A stretch of DNA of 9,613 nt, from NCBI GenBank assembly GCA_009774055.1, contig VSNB01000118.1, positions 1-9,613 on the forward strand. The letters run 5' to 3'. The stretch comes from Clostridiales bacterium (GTDB lineage Bacteria; Bacillota; Clostridia; Oscillospirales; Oscillospiraceae). This document shows, in pieces, positions 1-6,096 of the stretch. The notes below the pieces were generated by a model. It saw nothing but the letters and a program-made list of their open reading frames with translations, ran no database searches and had not been told where the DNA came from. The position numbers and the translations under genes are program-made. Numbering within the stretch: the stretch's first letter is position 1; each line of letters begins with the position of its first letter.

Positions 1-38
1 GATTGTGCAATGACCGCATCGAGCGGTCATGCACAATC
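1..38. repeat. Bulged stem-loop, copy 1 of an inverted pair
   Basis: Bases 1-8 pair with 31-38, one A (9 or 10) is unpaired, bases 10-17 pair with 23-30, and the loop 18-22 is ATCGA. That gives 16 base pairs with a single bulge. It may continue upstream of the window. The hairpin at 40-75, read on the opposite strand, has the same design: 8-bp base stem, bulged A, 7-8 bp upper stem and ATCGA loop. This marks the two as inverted copies of one element. No gene overlaps it convincingly and no U-tract follows, so it is not a plain terminator. Confidence 0.85.
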
Positions 39-39
39 C

Positions 40-75
40 ATTCTGCGCGGCCACTCGATGTGGCCGTCGCAGAAT
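40..75. repeat. Bulged stem-loop, copy 2 (inverted)
   Basis: Bases 40-47 pair with 68-75, T67 is unpaired, bases 48-54 pair with 60-66, and the loop 55-59 is TCGAT. On the minus strand this becomes base stem ATTCTGCG, a bulged A, a 7-bp stem and loop ATCGA, matching copy 1. The base stems differ at one position (ATTGTGC against ATTCTGC) with the matching change on the other arm, so pairing is kept. Only one base separates the two copies. Confidence 0.85.
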
Positions 76-80
76 CGTTG

Positions 81-106
81 CTTCTTTTCGCTCGTGCGAA
101 AAGAAG
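81..106. repeat. Perfect 11-bp stem-loop
   Basis: CTTCTTTTCGC (81-91) pairs perfectly with 96-106 around a TCGT loop. Its arms (C-T-T-C-TTTT then GC-rich) resemble those of the 30-bp palindrome at 9502-9531 (C-C-T-A-C-TTTT then GC-rich). It is probably a diverged member of the same intergenic repeat family; the family link is an inference. The bases just before it, GTTGCTTCT (77-85), recur at 9456-9464. Confidence 0.75.
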
Positions 107-152
107 GCCCCGCCCCGGCAGAGGCAAAGGTAAAATAAGAAAAGAGCCCCCG

Positions 153-168
153 CCGCCCCGCAGGGGCG
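153..168. repeat. Short GC palindrome, copy 1
   Basis: CGCCCC (154-159) pairs with GGGGCG (163-168) around a GCA loop. The 16 bases 153-168 match 241-256 at 15 positions, differing only in the middle loop base (C against T). It is therefore a repeat unit present twice in this leader region. No gene or terminator tail is attached. Confidence 0.7.
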
Positions 169-208
169 ATACGAAAAACCCTTCAACGAAGAGAGAAGAA
201 AAAAGCAG

Positions 209-227
209 TGCGGCCTGCAGGGCCGCA
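209..227. repeat. 7-bp stem-loop
   Basis: TGCGGCC (209-215) pairs with GGCCGCA (221-227) around the loop TGCAG. It lies between the two copies of the 16-base GC palindrome and forms part of the hairpin-rich, gene-free leader upstream of the recJ promoter. No function can be read from it. Confidence 0.6.
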
Positions 228-240
228 GATTCAATTGGGA

Positions 241-257
241 CCGCCCCGTAGGGGCGG
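241..257. repeat. Short GC palindrome, copy 2
   Basis: CCGCCCC (241-247) pairs with GGGGCGG (251-257) around GTA. The outer bases ATTG (234-237) and CAAT (258-261) can extend the stem across a 3-base asymmetric bulge. An A/T-rich stretch follows on the plus strand (TTTAAAATATT), so it could weakly end transcription arriving from upstream, although the tail is not a clean T-run. It is a near copy of 153-168. Confidence 0.65.
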
Positions 258-274
258 CAATTTAAAATATTCCC

Positions 275-303
275 TTTACCTTTTCCTCATTTTTTGTTAT
301 AAT
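275..303 (+). promoter_or_regulatory. Sigma-70/SigA-type promoter with extended -10
   Basis: The -35 box TTTACC (275-280, four of six matches to TTGACA) and a perfect -10 box TATAAT (298-303) are separated by 17 bp. TG at 295-296 forms an extended -10. Transcription should start near 310, leaving an untranslated leader of about 40 bases before recJ. The surrounding A/T-rich stretch (258-330) contrasts sharply with the GC-rich genes. I see no equally good promoter elsewhere in the window, so this probably serves the whole gene run. Confidence 0.85.
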
Positions 304-349
304 GTCTTTTGTTGTATAAAAACCACCAAAGAGAGGGGAGGAATATCCT

Positions 350-2434
350 GTGAAATACGCCAAATGGACCGGCGGCGGCTGCGACGAAGCCGCCGCAGCC
401 CGCCTGCTGGCGGCGGGATACCCCCACCTGCTCTCCCTGCTGCTCTCCGCCAGGGGTGTGGCCTCGCCGGAGGAGGCCGCCCTGCTGCTGGACCGGGAGC
501 AGCGCCTCACCTGTCCGCCCCTTCTGATGAAGGATATGGACAAGGCCGTTGCCCGCATTCACCGGGCCCTGGCGGAGGGGGAGCGGATCGCCGTATTCGG
601 AGATTACGACGTGGATGGCATCACCTCTACGGTGCTTCTGGTGGATTACCTCCGCTCCAGAGGGGCGGACTGCCTGAAATATATCCCCCGCCGGGTGGAG
701 GACGGCTACGGCCTGGGCCGGGAGGCCCTGCGTTCCCTCCGGGACCAGGGCGTGACGCTGGTGATTACGGTGGACTGCGGCATCACCGGCGTGGAGGAGT
801 CCCTCTACGCCCGGGAGATCGGCCTGGACCTGGTGATCACCGACCACCACGAGTGCAAGGACCGCCTGCCGGAGGCCGCCGCCGTGGTGGACCCCCGGAG
901 GCCCGACTGCCCCTACCCCTTTAAACACCTGGCGGGGGTGGGCGTGGCGCTGAAGCTGGCGCTGGCCCTGGACCCCCAGCGGGAGGAGGCCCTGTTTGCC
1001 CGGTACTGCACCCTGGCCGCGATCGGCACGGTGGCCGATGTGATGCAGATGACCGGGGAGAACCGGACCATCGTGCACCGTGGCCTGGCCTCCATCGGGA
1101 ATACGGATTTCCTGGGCCTCAGGGCCCTGCTGCAGGAGACGGGGCTGGCGGACCGGGAGGTGTCCTCCACCCAGATCGGCTTCGTCCTGGCCCCCCGGAT
1201 CAACGCCGCCGGGCGGATGGGGGAGGCGGAGCTGGCCGCAGACCTGCTCCTGACGGATGACCCCGCCCGGGCGGAGGCCCTGGCCAGGGAGCTGTGCGGC
1301 CTCAACCGGGAGCGGCAGGCCGTGGAGCAGGAGATCTTTGCCCAGGCCGTGGAGCAGATCGAGTTCCTGCCCGCCGGGGAGCGCAGCGCGTTGGTCCTGT
1401 CCAGCGAGGTGTGGCACCAGGGCGTGGTGGGCATTGTGGCCAGCCGGCTGAGTGAAAAATACTCCTGCCCCAGCTTCATGATTCATTTGCAGAACGGTAT
1501 GGGCAAGGGCTCCTGCCGCAGCTATGGGGGGTTCAACCTCTTTGCCGCGTTGGAGTCCTGCCGGGACCTGCTGGTGGACTTCGGCGGCCACGAGCTGGCG
1601 GCCGGGTTCAACATCCGGGAGGAGGATATCCCCGCCTTCCGCCAGCGGATCAACCGATGCGTGTGTGACTACTGCAACGGGGAGCCGCCGGTGTCCGCCC
1701 TGGCCCTGGACGTGGTGATCCGGCATCCGGAGGCCATCGTCCTGGAGGAGCTGGACGCCCTGTCCCGGCTGGAGCCCTACGGCGCCGGCAATGACCGGCC
1801 GGTGTTCGCCCTCATGGGAGCCCGGGTGGAGAGCCTTCAGAGCGTGGGCCAGAACCGACACTTGAAGCTGCGTTTGAGCAAGGGCGGCTGCCATTTCGAC
1901 GCCATATTTTTCTCCGCTACCGCCGAAGCCTGCGGCGTGTCCGCCGGCATGCGGGTGGACGCGGCCTTCCATTTGCAGCTCAACGAGTTCCGGGGGGTCA
2001 GCAGCGTGCAGCTGCAGCTGGTGGACCTGCGCCCCGCCGCCGGACCCAGCCAGCGGGAGCGGGAGTGCCTGGAGCTGGTGGAGCGGCTGACCGGAGGCGG
2101 CGCGGTGACGGCGGCGGAGGCCCTGCGCCTGCTGCCGGAGCGGCGGCAGTTCGCCGGACTCTGGCGGGCCATCGGACGGATGGAGGCGGAGTGCGGGGGA
2201 AGCGTTCCCCGCCTGCCCGCCCTGCGGCGGCTGGCCGGAGCCCTGGACGGGGCGGAGTCCTTCCTGCGCACCGCGCTGGGGCTGGAGGTCTTCGCGGAGC
2301 GGGGGCTGGTTACCTTGGCTGTCCAGGAGGATATGATGATACTGCGCCCCGTGCCCGGCAGGCGGGCCGATCTGGAGCAAAGCGCCTATATGCGCGCTCT
2401 GCGGCGGGTGCTGAAGCAGGACGCTTCTTTTTAG
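350..2434 (+). CDS. recJ: Single-stranded-DNA-specific exonuclease RecJ
   Basis: RecJ is a 5'-3' single-strand DNA exonuclease of the DHH phosphoesterase family, acting in RecF-type recombination, mismatch repair and base excision repair. The 694-residue protein shows the DHH-domain motifs in order: DYDVDG (85-90), VDCG (141-144), the signature DHH (165-167) and an AIGTVAD block (224-230). APRINAAGRMG (281-291) follows, and the DHHA1 domain carries WHQGVVGIVASRL (355-367) and GGHELAAGF (412-420). An OB-fold-like region and a lineage-specific C-terminus fill the rest, which explains why it is longer than the E. coli protein and nearer the Bacillus size. The start is GTG at 350, placed by the strong site AGGGGAGGA (334-342) about 8 bases upstream. 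It is the first gene after the promoter. All expected catalytic motifs are present, so it should be active. Confidence 0.96.
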   Translation: MKYAKWTGGGCDEAAAARLLAAGYPHLLSLLLSARGVASPEEAALLLDREQRLTCPPLLMKDMDKAVARIHRALAEGERIAVFGDYDVDGITSTVLLVDYLRSRGADCLKYIPRRVEDGYGLGREALRSLRDQGVTLVITVDCGITGVEESLYAREIGLDLVITDHHECKDRLPEAAAVVDPRRPDCPYPFKHLAGVGVALKLALALDPQREEALFARYCTLAAIGTVADVMQMTGENRTIVHRGLASIGNTDFLGLRALLQETGLADREVSSTQIGFVLAPRINAAGRMGEAELAADLLLTDDPARAEALARELCGLNRERQAVEQEIFAQAVEQIEFLPAGERSALVLSSEVWHQGVVGIVASRLSEKYSCPSFMIHLQNGMGKGSCRSYGGFNLFAALESCRDLLVDFGGHELAAGFNIREEDIPAFRQRINRCVCDYCNGEPPVSALALDVVIRHPEAIVLEELDALSRLEPYGAGNDRPVFALMGARVESLQSVGQNRHLKLRLSKGGCHFDAIFFSATAEACGVSAGMRVDAAFHLQLNEFRGVSSVQLQLVDLRPAAGPSQRERECLELVERLTGGGAVTAAEALRLLPERRQFAGLWRAIGRMEAECGGSVPRLPALRRLAGALDGAESFLRTALGLEVFAERGLVTLAVQEDMMILRPVPGRRADLEQSAYMRALRRVLKQDASF

Positions 2435-2452
2435 GAATGGGAGAGAACATAG

Positions 2453-2797
2453 ATGCAAGACGAGGTAAAAGCATATCTGGAGAAATACCCGGAGGCGATC
2501 CGGGAGCTGTATGTGCAGCTGCGCACAGTCGCTTATGAGAGTGCCGCACAAGAGATTGAGGAAAAACTATGGGCGAAACTGCCAAGCTACTATGCGGGGG
2601 ACGCTTTCGTGCGTCTGATCCCGTTCAAGGACCACATCAATGTCGAGGCCCGCGCTGTTGACTCATGCAGGGAACAGCTCACAGGATATAAGATCACGGC
2701 GAAGGGGATGCTGCAGATCTATCTCAAGCAGCCGGTCCCTGTTGACGCGCTGCGGCAGATCTTCGCGGAAACACTGCGCGAGAAGGGAGCTGAGTGA
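2453..2797 (+). CDS. DUF1801 (YdhG-like) domain protein
   Basis: This small cytosolic protein of 114 residues resembles the DUF1801/YdhG family (frataxin-like fold; some members are called iron chaperones, but biochemical function is poorly defined). The supporting pattern is an N-terminal helix with YLEKYPEAIRELYVQLR, then EEKLWAKLPSYY, a strand pair around FVRLIPFKDHINVEA, and TGYKITAKGMLQIYLKQPVP before a last helix. It starts 18 bases after the recJ stop, with a GGGAGA-type site at 2439-2444, and ends 3 bases before rel. Sampled lines are 50-57% GC against 62-77% in the flanking genes, with more mixed codons. Many Clostridia have apt here, so this gene looks like a replacement or insertion. 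The family call is from memory of the pattern; no cellular role can be assigned. Confidence 0.8.
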   Translation: MQDEVKAYLEKYPEAIRELYVQLRTVAYESAAQEIEEKLWAKLPSYYAGDAFVRLIPFKDHINVEARAVDSCREQLTGYKITAKGMLQIYLKQPVPVDALRQIFAETLREKGAE

Positions 2798-2800
2798 CCT

Positions 2801-5035
2801 ATGGTCACAGTAGAAGAGCGGTATGAGCATCTGGAAAAGACCATCCGGGGGTACAATATCTCCGCGGACTTGAACCAGATCCGCGCTGCCTATGAATACG
2901 CCAGGGAGCACCACGGCGAGCAGATGCGCCGTGACGGGACGCCCTTTGTTACCCATCCCATCAATGTGGCCCAGATTGTGGCGGAGATGCGCCTGGACAG
3001 CGAGTCCATCATCGCCGCCCTCCTTCACGATTGCGTGGAGGACACCGACTGTACTTACGAGGACATCGCCAAGCGCTTCGGCGTGACGGTGGCGGACATC
3101 GTGGACGGGGTCACCAAGCTGACGCGGGTGAAGTACTCCACCATGGAAGAGGAGCAGATGGAGAACCTCAGGAAGATGCTCTTCGCCATGAGTCGGGATA
3201 TCCGCGTGATCCTCATCAAGATCGCCGACCGGCTCCACAACATGCGCACCATGGAGTACCAGACCCCGGCCAAGCAGAAGAAGAAGTCCTTTGAAACCAT
3301 GGAGATCTACGCCCCCATCGCCCACCGTCTGGGCCTGGCGAAGATCAAGTGGGAGCTGGAGGATCTGTCCCTGCAGTACCTGGACCCGGTGGCCTACAGC
3401 GAGATCACGAAGAAGCTGGCCGCCGACAGCGTCCAGCACGACCAGTTTATGAGCCGGATTCAGGAGGAGATCAGCGCCCGTCTGGCGGAGGAGAATATCC
3501 CCCACGCCACCGTCTACGGCCGGGTGAAGCACCCCTACAGCATCTACCGGAAGATGTACCTCCAGGAGAAGACCATGGAGGAGCTTTACGACCTCTTCGC
3601 CTTCCGGGCACTGGTGGACACGGTGCCGGACTGCTACAACGTGCTGGGGGTTATCCACGACATCTATAAGCCCATCCTGGGCCGCTTTAAGGACTATATC
3701 GCCACCCCCAAGCCCAACATGTACCAGTCCCTCCACACCACCGTCATCGGTGAGGAGGGCATCCCCTTCGAGGTGCAGATCCGCACCTACGACATGCACG
3801 CTATCAACGAGTACGGTGTGGCCGCCCACTGGAAGTACAAGCAGGGCATCAAGAAGGAGGGCGGCGAAGGGGCCTACGAATGGATTCGCCGCCTGCTGGA
3901 AAATCAGGAGGACACCGACGCCGAGGAGTTCATCCACTCGCTGAAGGTGGACCTCTTCTCCGACGAGGTCTTTGTCTTTACCCCCCGGGGGGACGTGGTG
4001 AACCTGCCCGCCGGGGCCACCCCTATCGACTTCGCCTACTCCATCCACTCCGCCATCGGCAACACCATGGTGGGGGCCAAGGTCAACGGGCGGATGGTGG
4101 GCTTCGACTACCAGCTCCACAACGGTGACGTGGTGGAGATCAACACCGCCAAGTCCGCCCACGGCCCCAGCCGGGACTGGATGAAGATCGCCAAGAGCAG
4201 CGAGGCCCGCAGCAAGATCCGCCAGTGGTTCAAGCGGGAGCGGCGGGAGGAGAACATCGCCCAGGGCCGGGCCTCCTTCGAGTCGGAGCTGAAGCACATC
4301 GGCCTGACCATGGCCCAGATTACCGCCTCCGACGTGCTGCCCAGCATCCTCAAGCGGGTGAGCTTCCCGTCCCTGGACGAGATGTACGCCGCCATCGGCT
4401 ACGGCGGGCTGACCGCCCAGAAGGCGGCCAACCGGGTCCGGGACGAGCTGCTGCACATCAACCGGGCCGCCGCCATGGTGAAGGCCGCCGAGGAGGCCGC
4501 CGCCCGGGCCGCCCAGGAGGCAAAGGAGGCCAAGGCCGCCCAGGAAGCCAAGTCCAACCTGCCCAGGAAGGTCAAGAGCGAGAAGGGCATTGTGGTGGAG
4601 GGGCTTTCCAACTGCCTGGTAAAGTTCTCCAAGTGCTGTACCCCGGTGCCCGGGGACGAGATTGTGGGATTCATTACCCGGGGCTACGGCGTGTCTGTCC
4701 ACCGCAAGGACTGCCCCAACGCCCAGCCGGACCACCATGTGGAGGCCAACCAGGGCCGCTGGATCAAGGTCAGCTGGAGCGACGACATCCGGGATTCCTA
4801 TTCCACCTCCCTGGAGGTGGTGTGCAAGGACCGGTCCGGCCTGCTGGTGGACATTTCCACGGCCATGAGCACCTGCAAGATCAACGTCAACGGCATGAAC
4901 GTCCATACCACCGCCGACGGCTTTGCTATTTTCCACCTGACGATCTCCGTCGCCGATTCCAAGCAGCTGGAGCAGGTCATGCGGAAAATCCATCAAATTT
5001 CCAACGTCATGAAGGTGAACCGGCCGGCGGGATGA
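2801..5035 (+). CDS. relA: Bifunctional (p)ppGpp synthetase/hydrolase Rel (RelA/SpoT family)
   Basis: This is a long Rel enzyme that makes and breaks (p)ppGpp, the stringent-response alarmone, and responds to uncharged tRNA on the ribosome. The 744 residues hold the full architecture. The HD hydrolase domain carries H52, HDCVEDT (76-82) and the IADRLHNMRT block (141-150). The synthetase domain has YGRVKHPYSIYRK (239-251), RFKD (295-298), MYQSLHTT (307-314) and EVQIRT (324-329). TGS spans about 387-449, the Cys domain holds KCCTPVPGD (611-619), and ACT spans about 660-736. RxKD rather than ExDD in the synthetase, plus an intact HD site, indicates the bifunctional Rel type typical of Firmicutes. 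Residues about 553-579 form an Ala/Glu/Lys-rich helical insert. The ATG at 2801 follows GGGAG (2785-2789) with a slightly long spacer. A hairpin starts 3 bases after the stop. Confidence 0.96.
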   Translation: MVTVEERYEHLEKTIRGYNISADLNQIRAAYEYAREHHGEQMRRDGTPFVTHPINVAQIVAEMRLDSESIIAALLHDCVEDTDCTYEDIAKRFGVTVADIVDGVTKLTRVKYSTMEEEQMENLRKMLFAMSRDIRVILIKIADRLHNMRTMEYQTPAKQKKKSFETMEIYAPIAHRLGLAKIKWELEDLSLQYLDPVAYSEITKKLAADSVQHDQFMSRIQEEISARLAEENIPHATVYGRVKHPYSIYRKMYLQEKTMEELYDLFAFRALVDTVPDCYNVLGVIHDIYKPILGRFKDYIATPKPNMYQSLHTTVIGEEGIPFEVQIRTYDMHAINEYGVAAHWKYKQGIKKEGGEGAYEWIRRLLENQEDTDAEEFIHSLKVDLFSDEVFVFTPRGDVVNLPAGATPIDFAYSIHSAIGNTMVGAKVNGRMVGFDYQLHNGDVVEINTAKSAHGPSRDWMKIAKSSEARSKIRQWFKRERREENIAQGRASFESELKHIGLTMAQITASDVLPSILKRVSFPSLDEMYAAIGYGGLTAQKAANRVRDELLHINRAAAMVKAAEEAAARAAQEAKEAKAAQEAKSNLPRKVKSEKGIVVEGLSNCLVKFSKCCTPVPGDEIVGFITRGYGVSVHRKDCPNAQPDHHVEANQGRWIKVSWSDDIRDSYSTSLEVVCKDRSGLLVDISTAMSTCKINVNGMNVHTTADGFAIFHLTISVADSKQLEQVMRKIHQISNVMKVNRPAG

Positions 5036-5037
5036 AG

Positions 5038-5068
5038 TCAAACGAAAAGGCTTTGCCTTTCCGTTTGA
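5038..5068. repeat. 14-bp stem-loop directly after rel
   Basis: Bases 5038-5051 pair with 5055-5068 around a TTT loop, with one A-C mismatch. It begins 3 bases after the rel stop codon but is followed by GGGAGGTGG rather than a T-run. It may therefore protect the rel mRNA 3' end or act as a processing site rather than as an intrinsic terminator. Its role is an inference; the pairing itself is clear. Confidence 0.7.
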
Positions 5069-5080
5069 GGGAGGTGGTCC

Positions 5081-5096
5081 GGGCCGGGCGCGGCCC
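5081..5096. repeat. GC-rich 6-bp stem-loop in the rel-dtd gap
   Basis: GGGCCG (5081-5086) pairs with CGGCCC (5091-5096) around a GGCG loop. It is short, and is noted because it is the second of four consecutive stem-loops in the 171-bp rel-dtd gap. Confidence 0.45.
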
Positions 5097-5103
5097 GCAA
5101 GGT

Positions 5104-5134
5104 GCTTTTCCGAGGTACACGCCCCCGGAAAAGC
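5104..5134. repeat. 9-bp stem with 13-base loop
   Basis: GCTTTTCCG (5104-5112) pairs perfectly with CGGAAAAGC (5126-5134), leaving a 13-base loop. The arms share the TTTT-plus-GC pattern of the hairpins at 81-106, 5147-5168 and 9502-9531, suggesting common origin. The bases between here and 5147 are A/T-rich, but I find no convincing promoter there. Confidence 0.6.
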
Positions 5135-5146
5135 GATTGGAATTTA

Positions 5147-5189
5147 TTTTGCCGCTGCGGCGGCAAAACTCCTGCGGAGAGCTTTTTGC
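5147..5189. promoter_or_regulatory. Two overlapping alternative hairpins before the dtd ribosome binding site
   Basis: Hairpin A: TTTTGCCGC (5147-5155) pairs with GCGGCAAAA (5160-5168) around TGCG. Hairpin B: GCAAAACTCC (5163-5172) pairs with GGAG (5176-5179) and TTTTGC (5184-5189), with a 4-base bulge at 5180-5183. Bases 5163-5168 belong to both, so the two are mutually exclusive. Hairpin B ends just before AAGGAGG (5191-5197). CTCCT (5169-5173) could also pair with AGGAG (5192-5196) and hide the site. This is compatible with translation control of dtd, but it may simply be a mobile repeat that landed here. The 9-base arms of hairpin A recur at 9508-9525. Confidence 0.5.
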
Positions 5190-5206
5190 TAAGGAGGAAT
5201 ATAGAA

Positions 5207-5647
5207 ATGCGGGCAGTTGTGACCCGGGTCAAATCCGCGTCAGTGGAAATCGGCGGGAAGGTCAACGGCGCGATCGGGCAGGGCTATCTGGTCCTGCTGG
5301 GGGTCGGGCCCAACGACACGGAAGATACCGCCGTGAAGCTGGCGGACAAGATCTGCAACCTGCGGATCTTCGAGGACGAGAACGAAAAGATGAATCTGAA
5401 CCTGGAGCAGGTAGGTGGGAGCATCCTGGTGGTGAGCCAGTTCACCCTCTACGCCGACACCTCCAGCCGCCGCCCCGGCTTCACCGGCGCGGCGAAGCCG
5501 GACCTTGCTATCCCCCTGTATGAAAAATTCATGGCCCATTGCTGGGAGCGGGGCTTTGACGTCCAGCACGGGGAGTTCGGCGCGGATATGCAGGTGTTCT
5601 CCCAGAACGACGGCCCGGTGACCATTTTGTTCGATACGGAGAAATAA
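5207..5647 (+). CDS. dtd: D-aminoacyl-tRNA deacylase Dtd
   Basis: Dtd hydrolyses D-aminoacyl-tRNAs (and glycyl-tRNA-Ala) so that D-amino acids do not enter translation. It is a cytosolic homodimer. The 146-residue length is normal for the family. The two signature motifs are present: SQFTLYAD, whose SQFTL core is at 77-81, and NDGPVT at 134-139, of which GPVT forms the cross-dimer proofreading loop. The chosen ATG at 5207 has a strong AAGGAGG 9 bases upstream and begins the conserved MRAVVTRVKSASV start. An in-frame extension back to 5102 only translates palindromic repeat DNA and is rejected. The gene follows a 171-bp hairpin-rich gap after rel and ends one base before the GNAT gene, whose ribosome binding site GGAG (5638-5641) lies inside the dtd end. 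Pairing of rel with dtd is common in Firmicutes. Confidence 0.95.
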   Translation: MRAVVTRVKSASVEIGGKVNGAIGQGYLVLLGVGPNDTEDTAVKLADKICNLRIFEDENEKMNLNLEQVGGSILVVSQFTLYADTSSRRPGFTGAAKPDLAIPLYEKFMAHCWERGFDVQHGEFGADMQVFSQNDGPVTILFDTEK

Positions 5648-5648
5648 T

Positions 5649-6086
5649 ATGGAGTACAGACCCTTTACCCTGGAGGACCTTCCTCGGACGGCGAAATTGT
5701 ATGTGGACTACTACAACGCCTATGAGGACGGAGAGGGAACCATTGAGACCACAACTAAGCGCATCCATCAGGTCATGACCCGGGAGGACGCCTTCGGCCT
5801 GCTGCTGGAGGACAAGGGCCGGCTGCTGGGCTTCGCCATGGGGTATTTTGAGCAGTACGACGACTGTCAGGCGTATGATCTGATTGAAATTGTTGTTGCC
5901 GGGGAGCGGCAGAATCAGGGCCTTGGCACTGCGTTTATGCGGGAGCTGGAGCGGCGTGTCAGGGAGAAGGGCGCGATGCTGATCCAACTCCAGTCGGTGA
6001 ATGATGCGAAGCACGAACATTTCTATGATAAATTAGGATTTAAGGACGCAAAGAATCTGGTTTTGAAAACAAAAATGTTGGGATAA
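5649..6086 (+). CDS. GNAT-family N-acetyltransferase
   Basis: This 145-residue protein is a single-domain GNAT acetyltransferase that would transfer acetyl from acetyl-CoA to an unknown amine. The acetyl-CoA pyrophosphate loop (motif A) is ERQNQGLG at 86-93, after the strand DLIEIVV. The C-terminal FYDKLGF (125-131) is the usual motif-B end, with Tyr126 placed like the general acid of many GNATs. The substrate cannot be read from sequence. It starts one base after dtd, and its stop overlaps the ribosome binding site TAAGGAG of the next gene, so it is clearly co-translated. GC is lower than in neighbours (50-53% in two lines; 37% for 6001-6060) and a TTA leucine codon occurs near the end. Late arrival in the operon is likely. 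Confidence 0.88.
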   Translation: MEYRPFTLEDLPRTAKLYVDYYNAYEDGEGTIETTTKRIHQVMTREDAFGLLLEDKGRLLGFAMGYFEQYDDCQAYDLIEIVVAGERQNQGLGTAFMRELERRVREKGAMLIQLQSVNDAKHEHFYDKLGFKDAKNLVLKTKMLG

Positions 6087-6096
6087 GGAGCCTGTT

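Noticed and set aside
3..251. Plus-strand open frame of 82 codons in the leader
   Set aside because: It translates through five hairpins, has basic low-complexity composition and no ribosome binding site in view.
1..349. CRISPR array, tRNA or known riboswitch in the leader
   Set aside because: There are no regularly spaced direct repeats with unique spacers, no cloverleaf with a TTCGA-type arm in the right layout, and no conserved riboswitch core that I can recognise. The 16-base repeat occurs only twice.
287..2551. Long minus-strand open frame of 754 codons over recJ
   Set aside because: It mirrors recJ in GC-rich DNA, is rich in G, H, P, Q and L without any motif, and lacks a ribosome binding site. 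RecJ on the plus strand has every family motif.
2663..5041. Minus-strand open frame of 792 codons over rel
   Set aside because: Low-complexity composition (G, V, H, L), no recognisable domain, and fully explained by codon bias of the real rel gene.
5038..5068. Intrinsic terminator after rel
   Set aside because: The stem is good, but the next bases are GGGAGGTGG with no T-run. I list it only as a stem-loop.
5102..5206. 35-residue N-terminal extension of Dtd
   Set aside because: The residues come from palindromic DNA and are foreign to the Dtd family. The ATG at 5207 has an ideal AAGGAGG and yields the normal 146-residue protein.
4225..5523. Plus-strand open frame of 432 codons in another frame of rel, running into dtd
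   Set aside because: G/R/P-rich translation with no motif. It crosses the palindromic gap and overlaps two confirmed genes.
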